Shown: positions 14,677-22,798 of the stretch, one piece after another
Layout: each line of letters starts with the position of its first letter
Numbering within the stretch: position 1 is the stretch's first letter
Notes under the pieces: generated by a model
The model's input: only the letters and a program-made list of their open reading frames with translations
The model's database searches: none
What the model was told of the DNA's origin: nothing
Made by a program: the position numbers and the translations under genes
Assembly: GCA_035654355.1 (NCBI GenBank)
Contig: DASRXC010000153.1
Span: 1 to 23,428, forward strand
Direction of reading: 5' to 3'
Length of the DNA stretch: 23,428 bases
From: JAFAHD01 sp035654355
Lineage (GTDB): Bacteria; Vulcanimicrobiota; Vulcanimicrobiia; Eremiobacterales; Eremiobacteraceae

Positions 14677-16464
14677 CTACAGCAGCGAACCGCTGTCGTT
14701 TGCGCCCAAGATGAATTTGCGCAGGAAGTAGATCGGCGGGTCGCCGTGTGAGAGCACCGCGTCGTGGAACTGGTTCAGCTTGAACGCGCTGCCTTGTTGC
14801 GTTTTATAATCGGCGCGCAGTTTCAAGAGCATGAGCTTGCCAAGCGTATAGTAACCGTAGAGCGGATCGACCGTCCCGCGCAACGCCTCCCGACGCGACG
14901 GCTCTTGTCCCATGTACGCGTTAGCCATGAAGAACTCGGTTGCTTGATCGATGGTCATCCCGGCAGTGTGTTCTTTGATGCCGACAATGTAACGGCAATC
15001 TCGCTGTAGTGCCAGCATCAGTTGGACGAGACGGTAGCGCGGGTCGCCGCCGCCCAAGCCTTCGTCAACCATCATCTGCTCGTCGTAGTGAGCCCAGCCT
15101 TCGCCCATCGCGTTGTTCCACTCGATCTTGCGGATGAGGCTTAGGTCGCGCTCCTTGCTGAACAAATAATTGGTGTAGTGGCCAGGATACGTCTCGTGCG
15201 CCGAAACGATGACCAGACTCGGCTGGTTGTAGAACTCCAGATGTTGCTGGACTTGTGCTTTGGGCCAATCCGGGTCGGCGAGCGTGACGTTGTAGTACGC
15301 CTCGGTCGCCTTGGTCTCAAGCGGCCCCGGTGAATTCATCGATGCGAACGAGGTCTGCGCTTGGAATTGCGGCGTGGGTCGCGCCCGGGCGATCGGGGCC
15401 TGCGGCAAGTCGATGATGTCGTTTTGCTTGATGAAAGAGACGAGCTGATCCAAATCGCCTTGCGCGTCGCCGATCAGTTGATCGTTAGCCGGATGGTCCG
15501 TCTGGATCTGCGCGAGTATCTGCTGCGGGTTCTTCGTCGCATCGATCTTGCGCGCGGTGGCGACGAACTCAGCCTGGTTCTTGCTTAAGTCGGCTTCGCC
15601 GATCTGCAACAGCCGAGCGAGCGGGATATCGGCGACGTTCTGCAGGCGCTCGAGCAGATCGTAGTTCGCGCTTCCAATGGCGTACGTGCCGTGCGCGTTC
15701 GGGATGACCGTCGATTTGACGTACGCCGCGTAACTTGCCAGCGCGTCGCGTGCGGCGTCGTTCGCGGCCGCGAATTGCGCCTGCAGTGTCTGGTCGCCGA
15801 CCTTTCCGAAGACCGCCGGCACGTCGTGAGAAAGGAAATCCACCGCGCCTTGCGCATCGAACTGACCGATCGTCGCGACGACCGCTGACGTCGTTGCCGG
15901 ATCGAGGTTCTTCTCACCCTGCGCGAGCATCGCCGGGATCTGCTTCTCGCGCGCGATCACGGATCGCAGTCGCTGGTCGATCGGGGCGAAATTGCGCGAC
16001 ATGATGGTGTAGACACCATCAGACGCGATGTCGGAGTAGTAGCTCGGTCTGCGGCGCCAGTCCGGCCATTGATTGTCCCAGAAGAGGTGCTCCTGGATGG
16101 CATCCTCGAGGATCTGCTGGTCCGTTTGGCCGTTGAGCGAGAGCGTTGAGCGGTCGAGGCCCTGCAATTCGTGCAACGTCGCGCGCAAGCTCTCATCGCG
16201 CGCGGCGAATGCCTCCGGGGTGACCGGACCGAGCTGGTCGTCGTACGTATGCACGCCCGTGTCCGTCGCGTCGACCGGCCGGAATTTCCACTCTTCTTGA
16301 TAATACGCGGTCGCGATCGCGTCGAGCGCCGCGTCGCCGGCCGCGGTCAAGGGTTTTTCGGACGCTGCAGTGGGCGCCGCGCTCGGCATCTCATCTCCGA
16401 ATACGATCAATGGTGCACCGAACGCGACGAGCGCGGCGGCGATGAACGCGATGCGCTTACGCAA
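14677..16464 (-). CDS. DUF885-family gluzincin-like metallopeptidase, secreted
   Basis: A 595-residue protein (from TTG 16464) with a clear signal peptide, MRKRIAFIAAALVAFGAP, then an Ala/Pro-rich stretch and the DUF885 domain. The catalytic signature HETYPGH is at 423-429, followed by EGWAHYDEQMM at 455-465; both are the diagnostic metal-site motifs of DUF885. Members are predicted zinc metallopeptidases, and a role in peptide cleavage in the periplasm or at the cell surface is likely but rarely tested. TTG 16464 was preferred to ATG 16527 because the signal peptide begins there, CAGG lies six bases upstream, and the overlap with the aldolase is 8 rather than 71 bases. It is the last gene of the operon before the terminator at 14589-14623, downstream of peptide-binding proteins, supporting a peptide-use role. 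Confidence 0.9.
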   Translation of the reverse strand: MRKRIAFIAAALVAFGAPLIVFGDEMPSAAPTAASEKPLTAAGDAALDAIATAYYQEEWKFRPVDATDTGVHTYDDQLGPVTPEAFAARDESLRATLHELQGLDRSTLSLNGQTDQQILEDAIQEHLFWDNQWPDWRRRPSYYSDIASDGVYTIMSRNFAPIDQRLRSVIAREKQIPAMLAQGEKNLDPATTSAVVATIGQFDAQGAVDFLSHDVPAVFGKVGDQTLQAQFAAANDAARDALASYAAYVKSTVIPNAHGTYAIGSANYDLLERLQNVADIPLARLLQIGEADLSKNQAEFVATARKIDATKNPQQILAQIQTDHPANDQLIGDAQGDLDQLVSFIKQNDIIDLPQAPIARARPTPQFQAQTSFASMNSPGPLETKATEAYYNVTLADPDWPKAQVQQHLEFYNQPSLVIVSAHETYPGHYTNYLFSKERDLSLIRKIEWNNAMGEGWAHYDEQMMVDEGLGGGDPRYRLVQLMLALQRDCRYIVGIKEHTAGMTIDQATEFFMANAYMGQEPSRREALRGTVDPLYGYYTLGKLMLLKLRADYKTQQGSAFKLNQFHDAVLSHGDPPIYFLRKFILGANDSGSLL

Positions 16465-17533
16465 GGACTGCCTGCTTTCGTTGCTTGGCTGCGATGTCGA
16501 CCATGAAGGCCGCAGCTCGTTCGACATCGGCGCTCGTCACGTCAAGATGAGTCACCGCTCTAAAGCGGCCTCTCCCGATGTGATGGGCGAGAACGCCCTG
16601 CTCGCGCCACGCTGCCGCCAGCGCCGCAGGGTCGGTCGGGCAGCCGCGCGGCAGATTGAAGATGACGATGTTCGTCATGACAGAGGCGGGGTCGATGTCG
16701 AACTCGCCGCTCTGCGCGAGGATGGTGGCGAGTAGTTTCGCTTTTGCATGGTCTTCATGCAAACGCTGCGGCCCGTCGCGTAATGCCACGAGCGCGGCGG
16801 CCGCGATGATGCCCGCCTGACGCATGCCGCCCCCCGCGAGCCGGCGCAGCTTGCGCGCGCGTTCGATGAACGGGGGGTTGCCGGCAACCGCCGAACCGAC
16901 CGGAGCTCCCAAGCCCTTCGAAAAGCAAACGCCGACCGAATCGACCCCTGCTGCGAGCGCTGCAACCGGGGTCGAAAGCGCAACCGCCGCATTGAACAAG
17001 CGCGCGCCGTCCAGGTGCACGGCAACTCCATGACGGCGAGCCACTGCCGCGAGCGCATCGGTGTGTGCCGCGCTGATGGCGCGCCCGCCCCCGCGATTGT
17101 GCGTGTTCTCGAGACACAGCAGCGCCGTGCGCGGCCCTGGGCCCTCAGGCGGGCGCACGGAACGTTCGACGTCGACCGGATCGATCTCGCCGGCGCGGTT
17201 CGGCACCGTGCGCAGTTGCACGCCGCCGAACGCGGCCACGCTGGGCGACTCGAAATAGAACACGTGCGCTTCGTCTCCAACGATCGCTTCGTCGCCACGG
17301 CCGCAATGCGCAAGCACGCTCACAAGATTGCCCATGCTGCCACTGGCCACGAACAGTGCTTCTTCTTTACCCAGCGCTGCGGCCGTCTCTCGCTCAAGCG
17401 TGCGCACGGTCGGATCCTCGCGATAGACGTCGTCGCCGACCTCCGCCTTCGCCATCGCCTCGCGCATCTTCGCCGACGGTTTGGTCACCGTGTCGCTGCG
17501 CAGGTCGACGGGGCGATCGAGCGGTTTGCTCAT
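16457..17533 (-). CDS. ltaE: Low-specificity L-threonine aldolase
   Basis: A 358-residue PLP enzyme of the beta-eliminating lyase/threonine aldolase family. VDLRSDTVTKP (residues 9-19), with the phosphate-binding SDTVT, is the standard N-terminal motif. GDDVYREDPTV, GDEAHVFYFE (87-96, His90 stacks on PLP), LENTHNRGGG, HLDGARLFNA (173-182) and FSKGLGAPVGS with the PLP lysine Lys206 all match. It cleaves L-threonine or L-allo-threonine to glycine and acetaldehyde. The ATG at 17533 begins four bases after the stop of the binding-protein gene; the longer frame up to 17827 is a shadow. The stop overlaps the DUF885 start. Within the operon it would break down amino acids released from peptides. Confidence 0.92.
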   Translation of the reverse strand: MSKPLDRPVDLRSDTVTKPSAKMREAMAKAEVGDDVYREDPTVRTLERETAAALGKEEALFVASGSMGNLVSVLAHCGRGDEAIVGDEAHVFYFESPSVAAFGGVQLRTVPNRAGEIDPVDVERSVRPPEGPGPRTALLCLENTHNRGGGRAISAAHTDALAAVARRHGVAVHLDGARLFNAAVALSTPVAALAAGVDSVGVCFSKGLGAPVGSAVAGNPPFIERARKLRRLAGGGMRQAGIIAAAALVALRDGPQRLHEDHAKAKLLATILAQSGEFDIDPASVMTNIVIFNLPRGCPTDPAALAAAWREQGVLAHHIGRGRFRAVTHLDVTSADVERAAAFMVDIAAKQRKQAVLA

Positions 17534-17537
17534 CGCT

Positions 17538-19190
17538 TCAATTGGCCCATTGCCAGGAGTTCCAGAAGGTCGTGACCGCCGGCGCCGGCTTGTAATTGTG
17601 CAGCGACGTCGCGACGGAGTCGTTGCGCCGCTTCCACCATAAGAAGTCGACCGGCACATCGGTGGCAAGCAAGGCCTGGATGCGATCGTAGGCCGCCTTA
17701 CGCGTCGCGGTATCGTAGTGAGTGAGCGCATCACGCTCGGCTGCATCGATGCGCGGATCGCAGATGAACGAGTGGTTGTAGCCGCCACGCTGATCGCACG
17801 CCCACAGCGCGATGTCGTCGGGATCAACGCCTCCGATCCAACCCTCGTAGGCGATGTCGAATTTGCCTTGAGAGAGGATGCCTCCGGCGTTCTTGTCGGC
17901 GTAGTAGATGCTGTGCGCGATGCCTTTGATACTCACATCGACGCCGATGCGGCGCATCTGCTGCTGCAAGATCGCGCCGAGGCGCTCACCGTCGGCCTCT
18001 TCGCGGTCGAACACGTAGACGAGCTCAAGCCGTTTTCCGTCCTTAGTGCGGATGCCGTCGGCGCCGAGCTTCCACCCCGCCTCGTCGAGTAGCGCGACCG
18101 CGCCCTTCGGATCGAATTGCGGAGCGGGCACATGAGGATCGTAGGTATAGAGATAGCTCGGCTGGTCGCCGACGGCTGGATCTGCGGAGCCATGCGCGAT
18201 GTTTCGGATCATGTACTCTTTGTCGACCCCCATCGCTAGCGCGCGGCGCACGCGCACATCATCGAGCGGCGGGTGCGTCACGTTGAACGTCAGGTACCAA
18301 AACTCGTTGAAGGGGGTGCGCAGGAGCCGCGCACGCGGAATCGCAGACAGTTCGGGTATTTGGTTTGAGCCGGCATCTGAATAGAGATCCGCTTCGCCGG
18401 TTCGCATCATGATCGTACGAGTATTGGGATCGGACACGATCAGATAGTCGATCTCCTTGAGCTTGGGCGCCCCGCGCCAATAATGCGGGTTGGCGACCAG
18501 CGTGAGGCTGACTTGCGGCTCGTACGAGGAGACCATGAACGGCCCGGTGCCCACTGGTTTGTTGTCGTATGGCGCGTGGTTTATATCGGGAAGATCTTTG
18601 AGCAGGTGAGCCGGCAGCACCGGCATCGGCGCTAAGCTTGGGGCGAAGAACGTCGCAATCGCGGGGGCATACGGCCGCTTGAGATGCACGACTAGTGTGT
18701 GGGGGTCGGACGCCTGCATCGATTCGATCTGATCGTATCCCGTGCGAGTGACGACGTTGTTGGCCGGATTCATGATCTGGTGCCACGTGAAGACCGCGTC
18801 GTCGGCGGTGAACGGGGTGCCGTCATGCCATTGCACGCCTTGGCGCAGATGGTACGTGATGGTCTTGCCGTCCGGACTGATGCCGCCGTTCTCGTGCGTT
18901 GGGATTTCGGTGGCGAGTTCGGGGATCAGCGTGCCTTTATCGTCGACGAGAAAGAAGTACGCGCCCCAGAACATCGATGCATCGCTTGCCGCTGCCGAGG
19001 CCGACAATTCTGGTACGAGGGAATCGATCGTGCCTGCGCCGACGATGCGCACGACGCCAGGGTGCGCAGCTGCATTCACAAGGGTTTGTGTGCTCGTTTG
19101 TGCTTTCGTGCATCCGCTCGCGGCGATCAAACCGAGTGCGAGCAACACTGCTGCGACTCCGCGCGATCGGCGCGTCGCGCTGAACCTCAA
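17538..19190 (-). CDS. Peptide-binding lipoprotein (ABC SBP family 5), copy 1
   Basis: A 550-residue periplasmic solute-binding lipoprotein (from TTG 19190). A signal of Arg-rich and hydrophobic residues ends in the lipobox IAASGC. The family-5 (DppA/OppA) core is shown by ITYHLRQGVQWHDGTPFTA, TADDAVFTWHQIMNP, KPVGTGPFMV, YWRGAPKLKEIDY and ALAMGVDKEYMI. The TTG overlaps the stop of copy 2 (TTGA) and has GGGAG eight bases upstream; a GTG at 19205 is possible but less well placed. It is a clear paralogue of the next gene upstream: both contain SMFWG, NGGIS, KPVGTGPF and VDPD, and end in KP, AVTTFWN and W. It should bind oligopeptides or similar solutes, but no dpp/opp permease or ATPase gene occurs in the window. 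Confidence 0.92.
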   Translation of the reverse strand: MRFSATRRSRGVAAVLLALGLIAASGCTKAQTSTQTLVNAAAHPGVVRIVGAGTIDSLVPELSASAAASDASMFWGAYFFLVDDKGTLIPELATEIPTHENGGISPDGKTITYHLRQGVQWHDGTPFTADDAVFTWHQIMNPANNVVTRTGYDQIESMQASDPHTLVVHLKRPYAPAIATFFAPSLAPMPVLPAHLLKDLPDINHAPYDNKPVGTGPFMVSSYEPQVSLTLVANPHYWRGAPKLKEIDYLIVSDPNTRTIMMRTGEADLYSDAGSNQIPELSAIPRARLLRTPFNEFWYLTFNVTHPPLDDVRVRRALAMGVDKEYMIRNIAHGSADPAVGDQPSYLYTYDPHVPAPQFDPKGAVALLDEAGWKLGADGIRTKDGKRLELVYVFDREEADGERLGAILQQQMRRIGVDVSIKGIAHSIYYADKNAGGILSQGKFDIAYEGWIGGVDPDDIALWACDQRGGYNHSFICDPRIDAAERDALTHYDTATRKAAYDRIQALLATDVPVDFLWWKRRNDSVATSLHNYKPAPAVTTFWNSWQWAN

Positions 19191-20851
19191 ATCGAGTACT
19201 CCCACGTATTCCAGAACGTGGTCACCGCGTGGGCAGGCTTATAGCCCTTGAATTCCGGTGTGTAGACTTCGATGCGACGGATGAACCACGTGAAGATCGC
19301 AGGTTGAAGCTCGGCGAGGCGGTCCGAAATGGTGAAATACGCCTTCTTTCGCGTCGCTTGATCGTACTGCGTCAGCGCGATCTGTTCGGCGGCGTCGATC
19401 TGCGGATCGCAGACGTGATACACGTTCTGACCGGCCGGCGGGAATTGGTTGCACATCCACAGCGTCGAGTTGTCGGGATCGACGCCGTTGACCCACGAAT
19501 AGACTCCGACCTCGAATTTTCCGGTCTGTAAGATACCGCCCGCGCCGTAGCTCGCGAACATCTGCGGCGAGAGGTAGTTCTTGATGGTGACGTCGACGCC
19601 GACTTTGCGCCACTGCGCCTGCACGACTTCTTGAACTTGGATCGAATCTGCGCGGCCCGTGGAGCCCGTGAGCTGAAGGCTCAGCTGCTGCCCCGCGGCA
19701 TTGTGGCGGTAGCCGTCCGGCCCCATCTTCCAGCCCGCTTGATCGAGTAGATGCCCCGCCAGCACCGGGTCATACGGATATTTCTTGACGTTCGGATTGT
19801 ACGCCCACAAGAACGGCGGTTGGTCGGTGTTCGCTACAATGTTGACGCCGTGCGAGACCTTTTGGATCAGCTCGTCGCGGTCGGTCGCGTACGTCAGCGC
19901 CTGGCGCACGAGTTTGTCGGAAAGCGTATGCACGGTCGTGTTGAAACCGAGCTGCGAGTACTGGGTGAACGGCACGAGTTGGACCGTCATACCCGGGATG
20001 GCCTTGAGCTCTTCGTACTGCGCTGCCGAGGCGTTGAACGTGAAGTCGATCTCGTGGGTCTGCAACTCAGTGAGCAGCGTGTTCTCGTTCGGGATTATGT
20101 GATATTCGACGGCCTTGAGCTTAGGCGGGCCGCGCCAGTAATTGGGGTTGGCGACCATAGTGATGACAGTGCCCTTTTCCCAATTCGTCACGATGAACGG
20201 TCCCGTGCCGACGGGTTTATTGTTGTACGGCACTTCGTTGATGTTCGGATACTGCGCGAGGATGTGTTTTGGCAGCACCGGGTACGCAGTGCTCGACATC
20301 GTGAAGAACGAAGCGACGAACGGCGCGAACCGTTTCTTGAGATGCACGACGATCGTATACGGATCTTTCTTGTCGATCGTCGTGATGTCGTCGTACCCGA
20401 CACGGCTGGCGACGTTGTTCTTCGGGTTCATGACCTGTTGCCAGGTGTAGATCACGTCGTCGGCGGTGAACTCCGGCCCGTCTTGCCACTTCACGCCCTT
20501 GCGCAGGTGGTACGTGATCGACAGCCCGTCTTGGCTGATGCCGCCGTTGGTCAGCGTCGGCTCTTCCGTCGCCAGCTCGCCGATGAACTGGTTGTCGTTG
20601 TTCCAATTCAGCAGATATCCGCCCCAGAACATGGAGAGATCGGTCTCGATCTGCTGGTTGCCGACGACCGGGTTCATGTTGTCCGGCTCGGAGTTGTTGC
20701 CGATGCGCAGCACGCCATGCACGACGCCTTGCGTCTGCGCGCCGGGCGTGCCGGTTTGTGTGCTGATCTTCGTGCAGCCGGCCAGCGCGCCGACAGTCGC
20801 CGCGACGAAAGCCGTCAGAAAGAGGGCGCGAAAGCGTGTGCGATAGCTCAT
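19187..20851 (-). CDS. Peptide-binding lipoprotein (ABC SBP family 5), copy 2
   Basis: A 554-residue lipoprotein: MSYRTRFRALFL signal start, lipobox VGALAGC and Cys26. The family-5 binding-protein core includes ITYHLRKGVKWQDG, FTADDVIYTWQQVMNPKNN, KPVGTGPFIV, NYWRGPPKLKAVEYH and QALTYATDRDELI. It ends in KPAHAVTTFWNTWEYSI, the counterpart of the C-terminus of copy 1. It binds peptides or related compounds in the periplasm for uptake. GGGAG is six bases before the ATG at 20851. The pair arose by tandem duplication, but the two copies have diverged well beyond recent duplicates, so they may recognise different ligands. It lies 34 bases after the CoA-binding gene on the same strand. Confidence 0.93.
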   Translation of the reverse strand: MSYRTRFRALFLTAFVAATVGALAGCTKISTQTGTPGAQTQGVVHGVLRIGNNSEPDNMNPVVGNQQIETDLSMFWGGYLLNWNNDNQFIGELATEEPTLTNGGISQDGLSITYHLRKGVKWQDGPEFTADDVIYTWQQVMNPKNNVASRVGYDDITTIDKKDPYTIVVHLKKRFAPFVASFFTMSSTAYPVLPKHILAQYPNINEVPYNNKPVGTGPFIVTNWEKGTVITMVANPNYWRGPPKLKAVEYHIIPNENTLLTELQTHEIDFTFNASAAQYEELKAIPGMTVQLVPFTQYSQLGFNTTVHTLSDKLVRQALTYATDRDELIQKVSHGVNIVANTDQPPFLWAYNPNVKKYPYDPVLAGHLLDQAGWKMGPDGYRHNAAGQQLSLQLTGSTGRADSIQVQEVVQAQWRKVGVDVTIKNYLSPQMFASYGAGGILQTGKFEVGVYSWVNGVDPDNSTLWMCNQFPPAGQNVYHVCDPQIDAAEQIALTQYDQATRKKAYFTISDRLAELQPAIFTWFIRRIEVYTPEFKGYKPAHAVTTFWNTWEYSI

Positions 20852-20885
20852 GCAAAGCTCCCATAGTCGCCCGCGTAGGGCGCGT

Positions 20886-21362
20886 TCACAAAGGTCGCCG
20901 TTTCGAGGATAAGACGCCGGAGTTCATTCCACTCAGAGTCAAGCCGCCGGAAAAACGAGCGTGCTCGACTTTCATGCAGCGATCGACGACGACCATTAAT
21001 CCCGCGTCGTCGGCGATGCGAATCGCTTCGTCGTTGACGACCCCGTATTGGAACCAGATCGCTCTTGCACCGGCCGCGATCGCGTCGCGCGCGACTTGCG
21101 GCGTCTCGGAGGGTTTGCGAAACACATCGACGACATCGGGCGGCCCGTTCTCCGCGGCATACGCTGCAAGCGTCGGATAGCATTTCACACCGTCAATCGA
21201 CTCATAGGCCGGGTTGACTGGGCGGACGTCGTAGCCGTGAGTGGTCAGATAGCGGAAGACGAAATAGCTCGCGCGCAGCGGATTCGCGCTGGCGCCGACC
21301 ATCGCGATCGTGTGCACGCTGTCGAGCAGTTCGCGTCGTTGTTCTGGTGTCTTCAGGATCAT
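20886..21362 (-). CDS. CoA-binding domain protein (YccU-like)
   Basis: A 158-residue single-domain Rossmann-fold protein of the CoA-binding (YccU) family. AMVGASANPLRASYFVFRYL is the nucleotide-binding beta-alpha-beta unit near residues 20-39. GYDVRPVNPAY, DVVDVFRKPSE and AIWFQYGVVNDEA are typical, as is VVVDRCMKVEH near the end. Relatives bind CoA or acyl-CoA and are the stand-alone form of the N-terminal domain of succinyl-CoA synthetase-like enzymes; their function is poorly known. The ATG at 21362 is chosen by homology, with GAGAGG about nine bases upstream; the extension to 21416 overlaps the sulfhydrylase gene. It follows that gene by 22 bases, suggesting a common transcript. Confidence 0.9.
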   Translation of the reverse strand: MILKTPEQRRELLDSVHTIAMVGASANPLRASYFVFRYLTTHGYDVRPVNPAYESIDGVKCYPTLAAYAAENGPPDVVDVFRKPSETPQVARDAIAAGARAIWFQYGVVNDEAIRIADDAGLMVVVDRCMKVEHARFSGGLTLSGMNSGVLSSKRRPL

Positions 21363-21384
21363 CGCCCTGCCTCTCGCGCGCGCA

Positions 21385-22704
21385 TCACAACCCCGCTCCC
21401 GTTTCCGCGAGCGCAACGGTTTGCGCGGCAGCGAGCGCCTGGTCGAGATCCCAGGTGAGATCGTCCGCGTCTTCGATGCCGACCGACAGGCGCACCATGT
21501 CGGGCGTGATGCCGGCAGCGATCAACTCTTCATCGCTCAGCTGTTGATGCGTCGTGGACGCCGGATGGATGACTAGGCTCTTCGCGTCGCCGACATTGGC
21601 GAGATGGCTCCACAGGCGCAGCGAGTCGATAAAGCGCACGCCGGCTTCGCGTCCGCCGCGCACCCCGAAGGTGAAGATCGACCCCGCGCCGTGCGGTAGA
21701 TACTTTTTCGCGAGTGGGTGCTGGTCGCTCGACGGCAGCCCCGCGTACTTGACCCACGCGACGCCCTCGTGATGCTCCAAGAAATCGGCGACGCGCACCG
21801 CGTTGGCGACATGCTGACGCATGCGCACCGCGAGCGTCTCAAGCCCAAGAATGAGCAGCCATGCGTTCATCGGCGACATGCACGCACCGACGTCGCGCAG
21901 CACCTCAAGGCGCGCGCGGCACAAATACGCGAACTCGCCGAACGTGTCGGCGAAGCTCATGCCGTGATATGCTGGGCTTGGCGCCCCCACCAACGGATGT
22001 TTGCCGGCGTTCCAGTCGAACTTGCCGGATTCCACGAGCACGCCGCCGATCAGCGTTCCGTTGCCGCTTAAGAACTTCGTCGCCGAGTGCACGACGATAT
22101 CGGCGCCGTGCTCTATTGGACGGCACAGATATGGCGACGCGAACGTGTTGTCGATGATCAGCGGCAGGCCCGCTGCATGCGCGATGTCGGCCAGCGCCTT
22201 GATATCGGCGACATTCCCCAGCGGATTGCCGATCGTCTCCGCGTAGAGCGCCTTGGTGTTCGGCCGGATCGCGGCGCGCATCGCCGCGGGATCGCTGTTC
22301 GGCACAAAGGTGACGTCGATGCCCATGCGTTTGAGCGTGACTGAGAATTGCGTGACCGTGCCGCCGTAGAGGTTCGACGATGCCACTAGGTGATCGCCCG
22401 CTTGCGCGAGCGTCAGGATCGCGACCAGCTGCGCGGCCTGGCCGGACGCCGTTGCGACCGCGCCGAGCCCGCCTTCCAAGCTGGCGATCTTTTCTTCAAA
22501 AGCCGCGACCGTCGGATTCGAGATGCGGCTATAAATCGTGCCGTAGCTGCGCAGCGAGAACAGCTCGCGCGCGTGTTCGGCCGAGTCGAAAACGAAGCTC
22601 GAGCTCATGTAGAGCGGCGCCGCGCGGGCGCCGGTGGCAGGATCTGGCGACGTGCCCGCGTGCAGCGCGCGCGTCGAAAAACCGAACGTGCGGTCCTGGT
22701 GCAT
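21385..22704 (-). CDS. metY: O-acetylhomoserine sulfhydrylase (aminocarboxypropyltransferase)
   Basis: A 439-residue Cys/Met metabolism PLP enzyme, the usual length for MetY rather than cystathionine gamma-synthase. YSRISNPTVAAFEEKIASLE (58-77) is the family signature; SGQAAQLVAILTLAQAGDH, SSNLYGGT, IDNTFASPYLCRP and VVHSATKFLSGNGT (PLP lysine Lys210) follow. It uses O-acetylhomoserine and sulfide (or methanethiol) to make homocysteine (or methionine). The ATG at 22704 is preferred: homology starts there and GGGAG lies 11 bases upstream, though that spacing is long. A TTG at 22728 is the alternative. A hairpin that pairs this GGGAG (22713-22743) may control translation. It heads the six-gene operon. 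Confidence 0.93.
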   Translation of the reverse strand: MHQDRTFGFSTRALHAGTSPDPATGARAAPLYMSSSFVFDSAEHARELFSLRSYGTIYSRISNPTVAAFEEKIASLEGGLGAVATASGQAAQLVAILTLAQAGDHLVASSNLYGGTVTQFSVTLKRMGIDVTFVPNSDPAAMRAAIRPNTKALYAETIGNPLGNVADIKALADIAHAAGLPLIIDNTFASPYLCRPIEHGADIVVHSATKFLSGNGTLIGGVLVESGKFDWNAGKHPLVGAPSPAYHGMSFADTFGEFAYLCRARLEVLRDVGACMSPMNAWLLILGLETLAVRMRQHVANAVRVADFLEHHEGVAWVKYAGLPSSDQHPLAKKYLPHGAGSIFTFGVRGGREAGVRFIDSLRLWSHLANVGDAKSLVIHPASTTHQQLSDEELIAAGITPDMVRLSVGIEDADDLTWDLDQALAAAQTVALAETGAGL

Positions 22705-22712
22705 GTGCCGTG

Positions 22713-22743
22713 GGTCTCCCGCAATCAAAGAGGTTTGGGAGCC
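22713..22743 (-). promoter_or_regulatory. Hairpin covering the Shine-Dalgarno of metY
   Basis: In the leader, GGCTCCC (22743-22737) can pair with GGGAG-A-CC (22720-22713), leaving one bulged A and a 16-base loop. The GGGAG is the only plausible Shine-Dalgarno for the metY start, so the fold would hide it. It does not match a SAM riboswitch class that I can recognise. The whole gap 22705-22798 otherwise holds only an A/T-rich stretch. Confidence 0.3.
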
Positions 22744-22798
22744 TGAAAACTTCCATGCACCGGATGCTTTTCCTGGATTTAAGGCAGTTTTGCGCTTC

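Noticed and set aside
17534..17827. N-terminal extension of threonine aldolase
   Set aside because: It overlaps the end of the binding-protein gene, is Arg/Ser-rich and is not part of the family; the ATG at 17533 fits homology.
19751..20866. A 371-codon open frame on the plus strand
   Set aside because: It is antisense to the second binding-protein gene, with shadow-like Arg/Val/Asp-rich composition and no recognisable domain.
22705..22798. SAM riboswitch upstream of metY
   Set aside because: The gap is only 94 bases, and I could not match the conserved core of SAM-I, SAM-II, SAM-III or SAM/SAH elements. Only a Shine-Dalgarno hairpin is visible.
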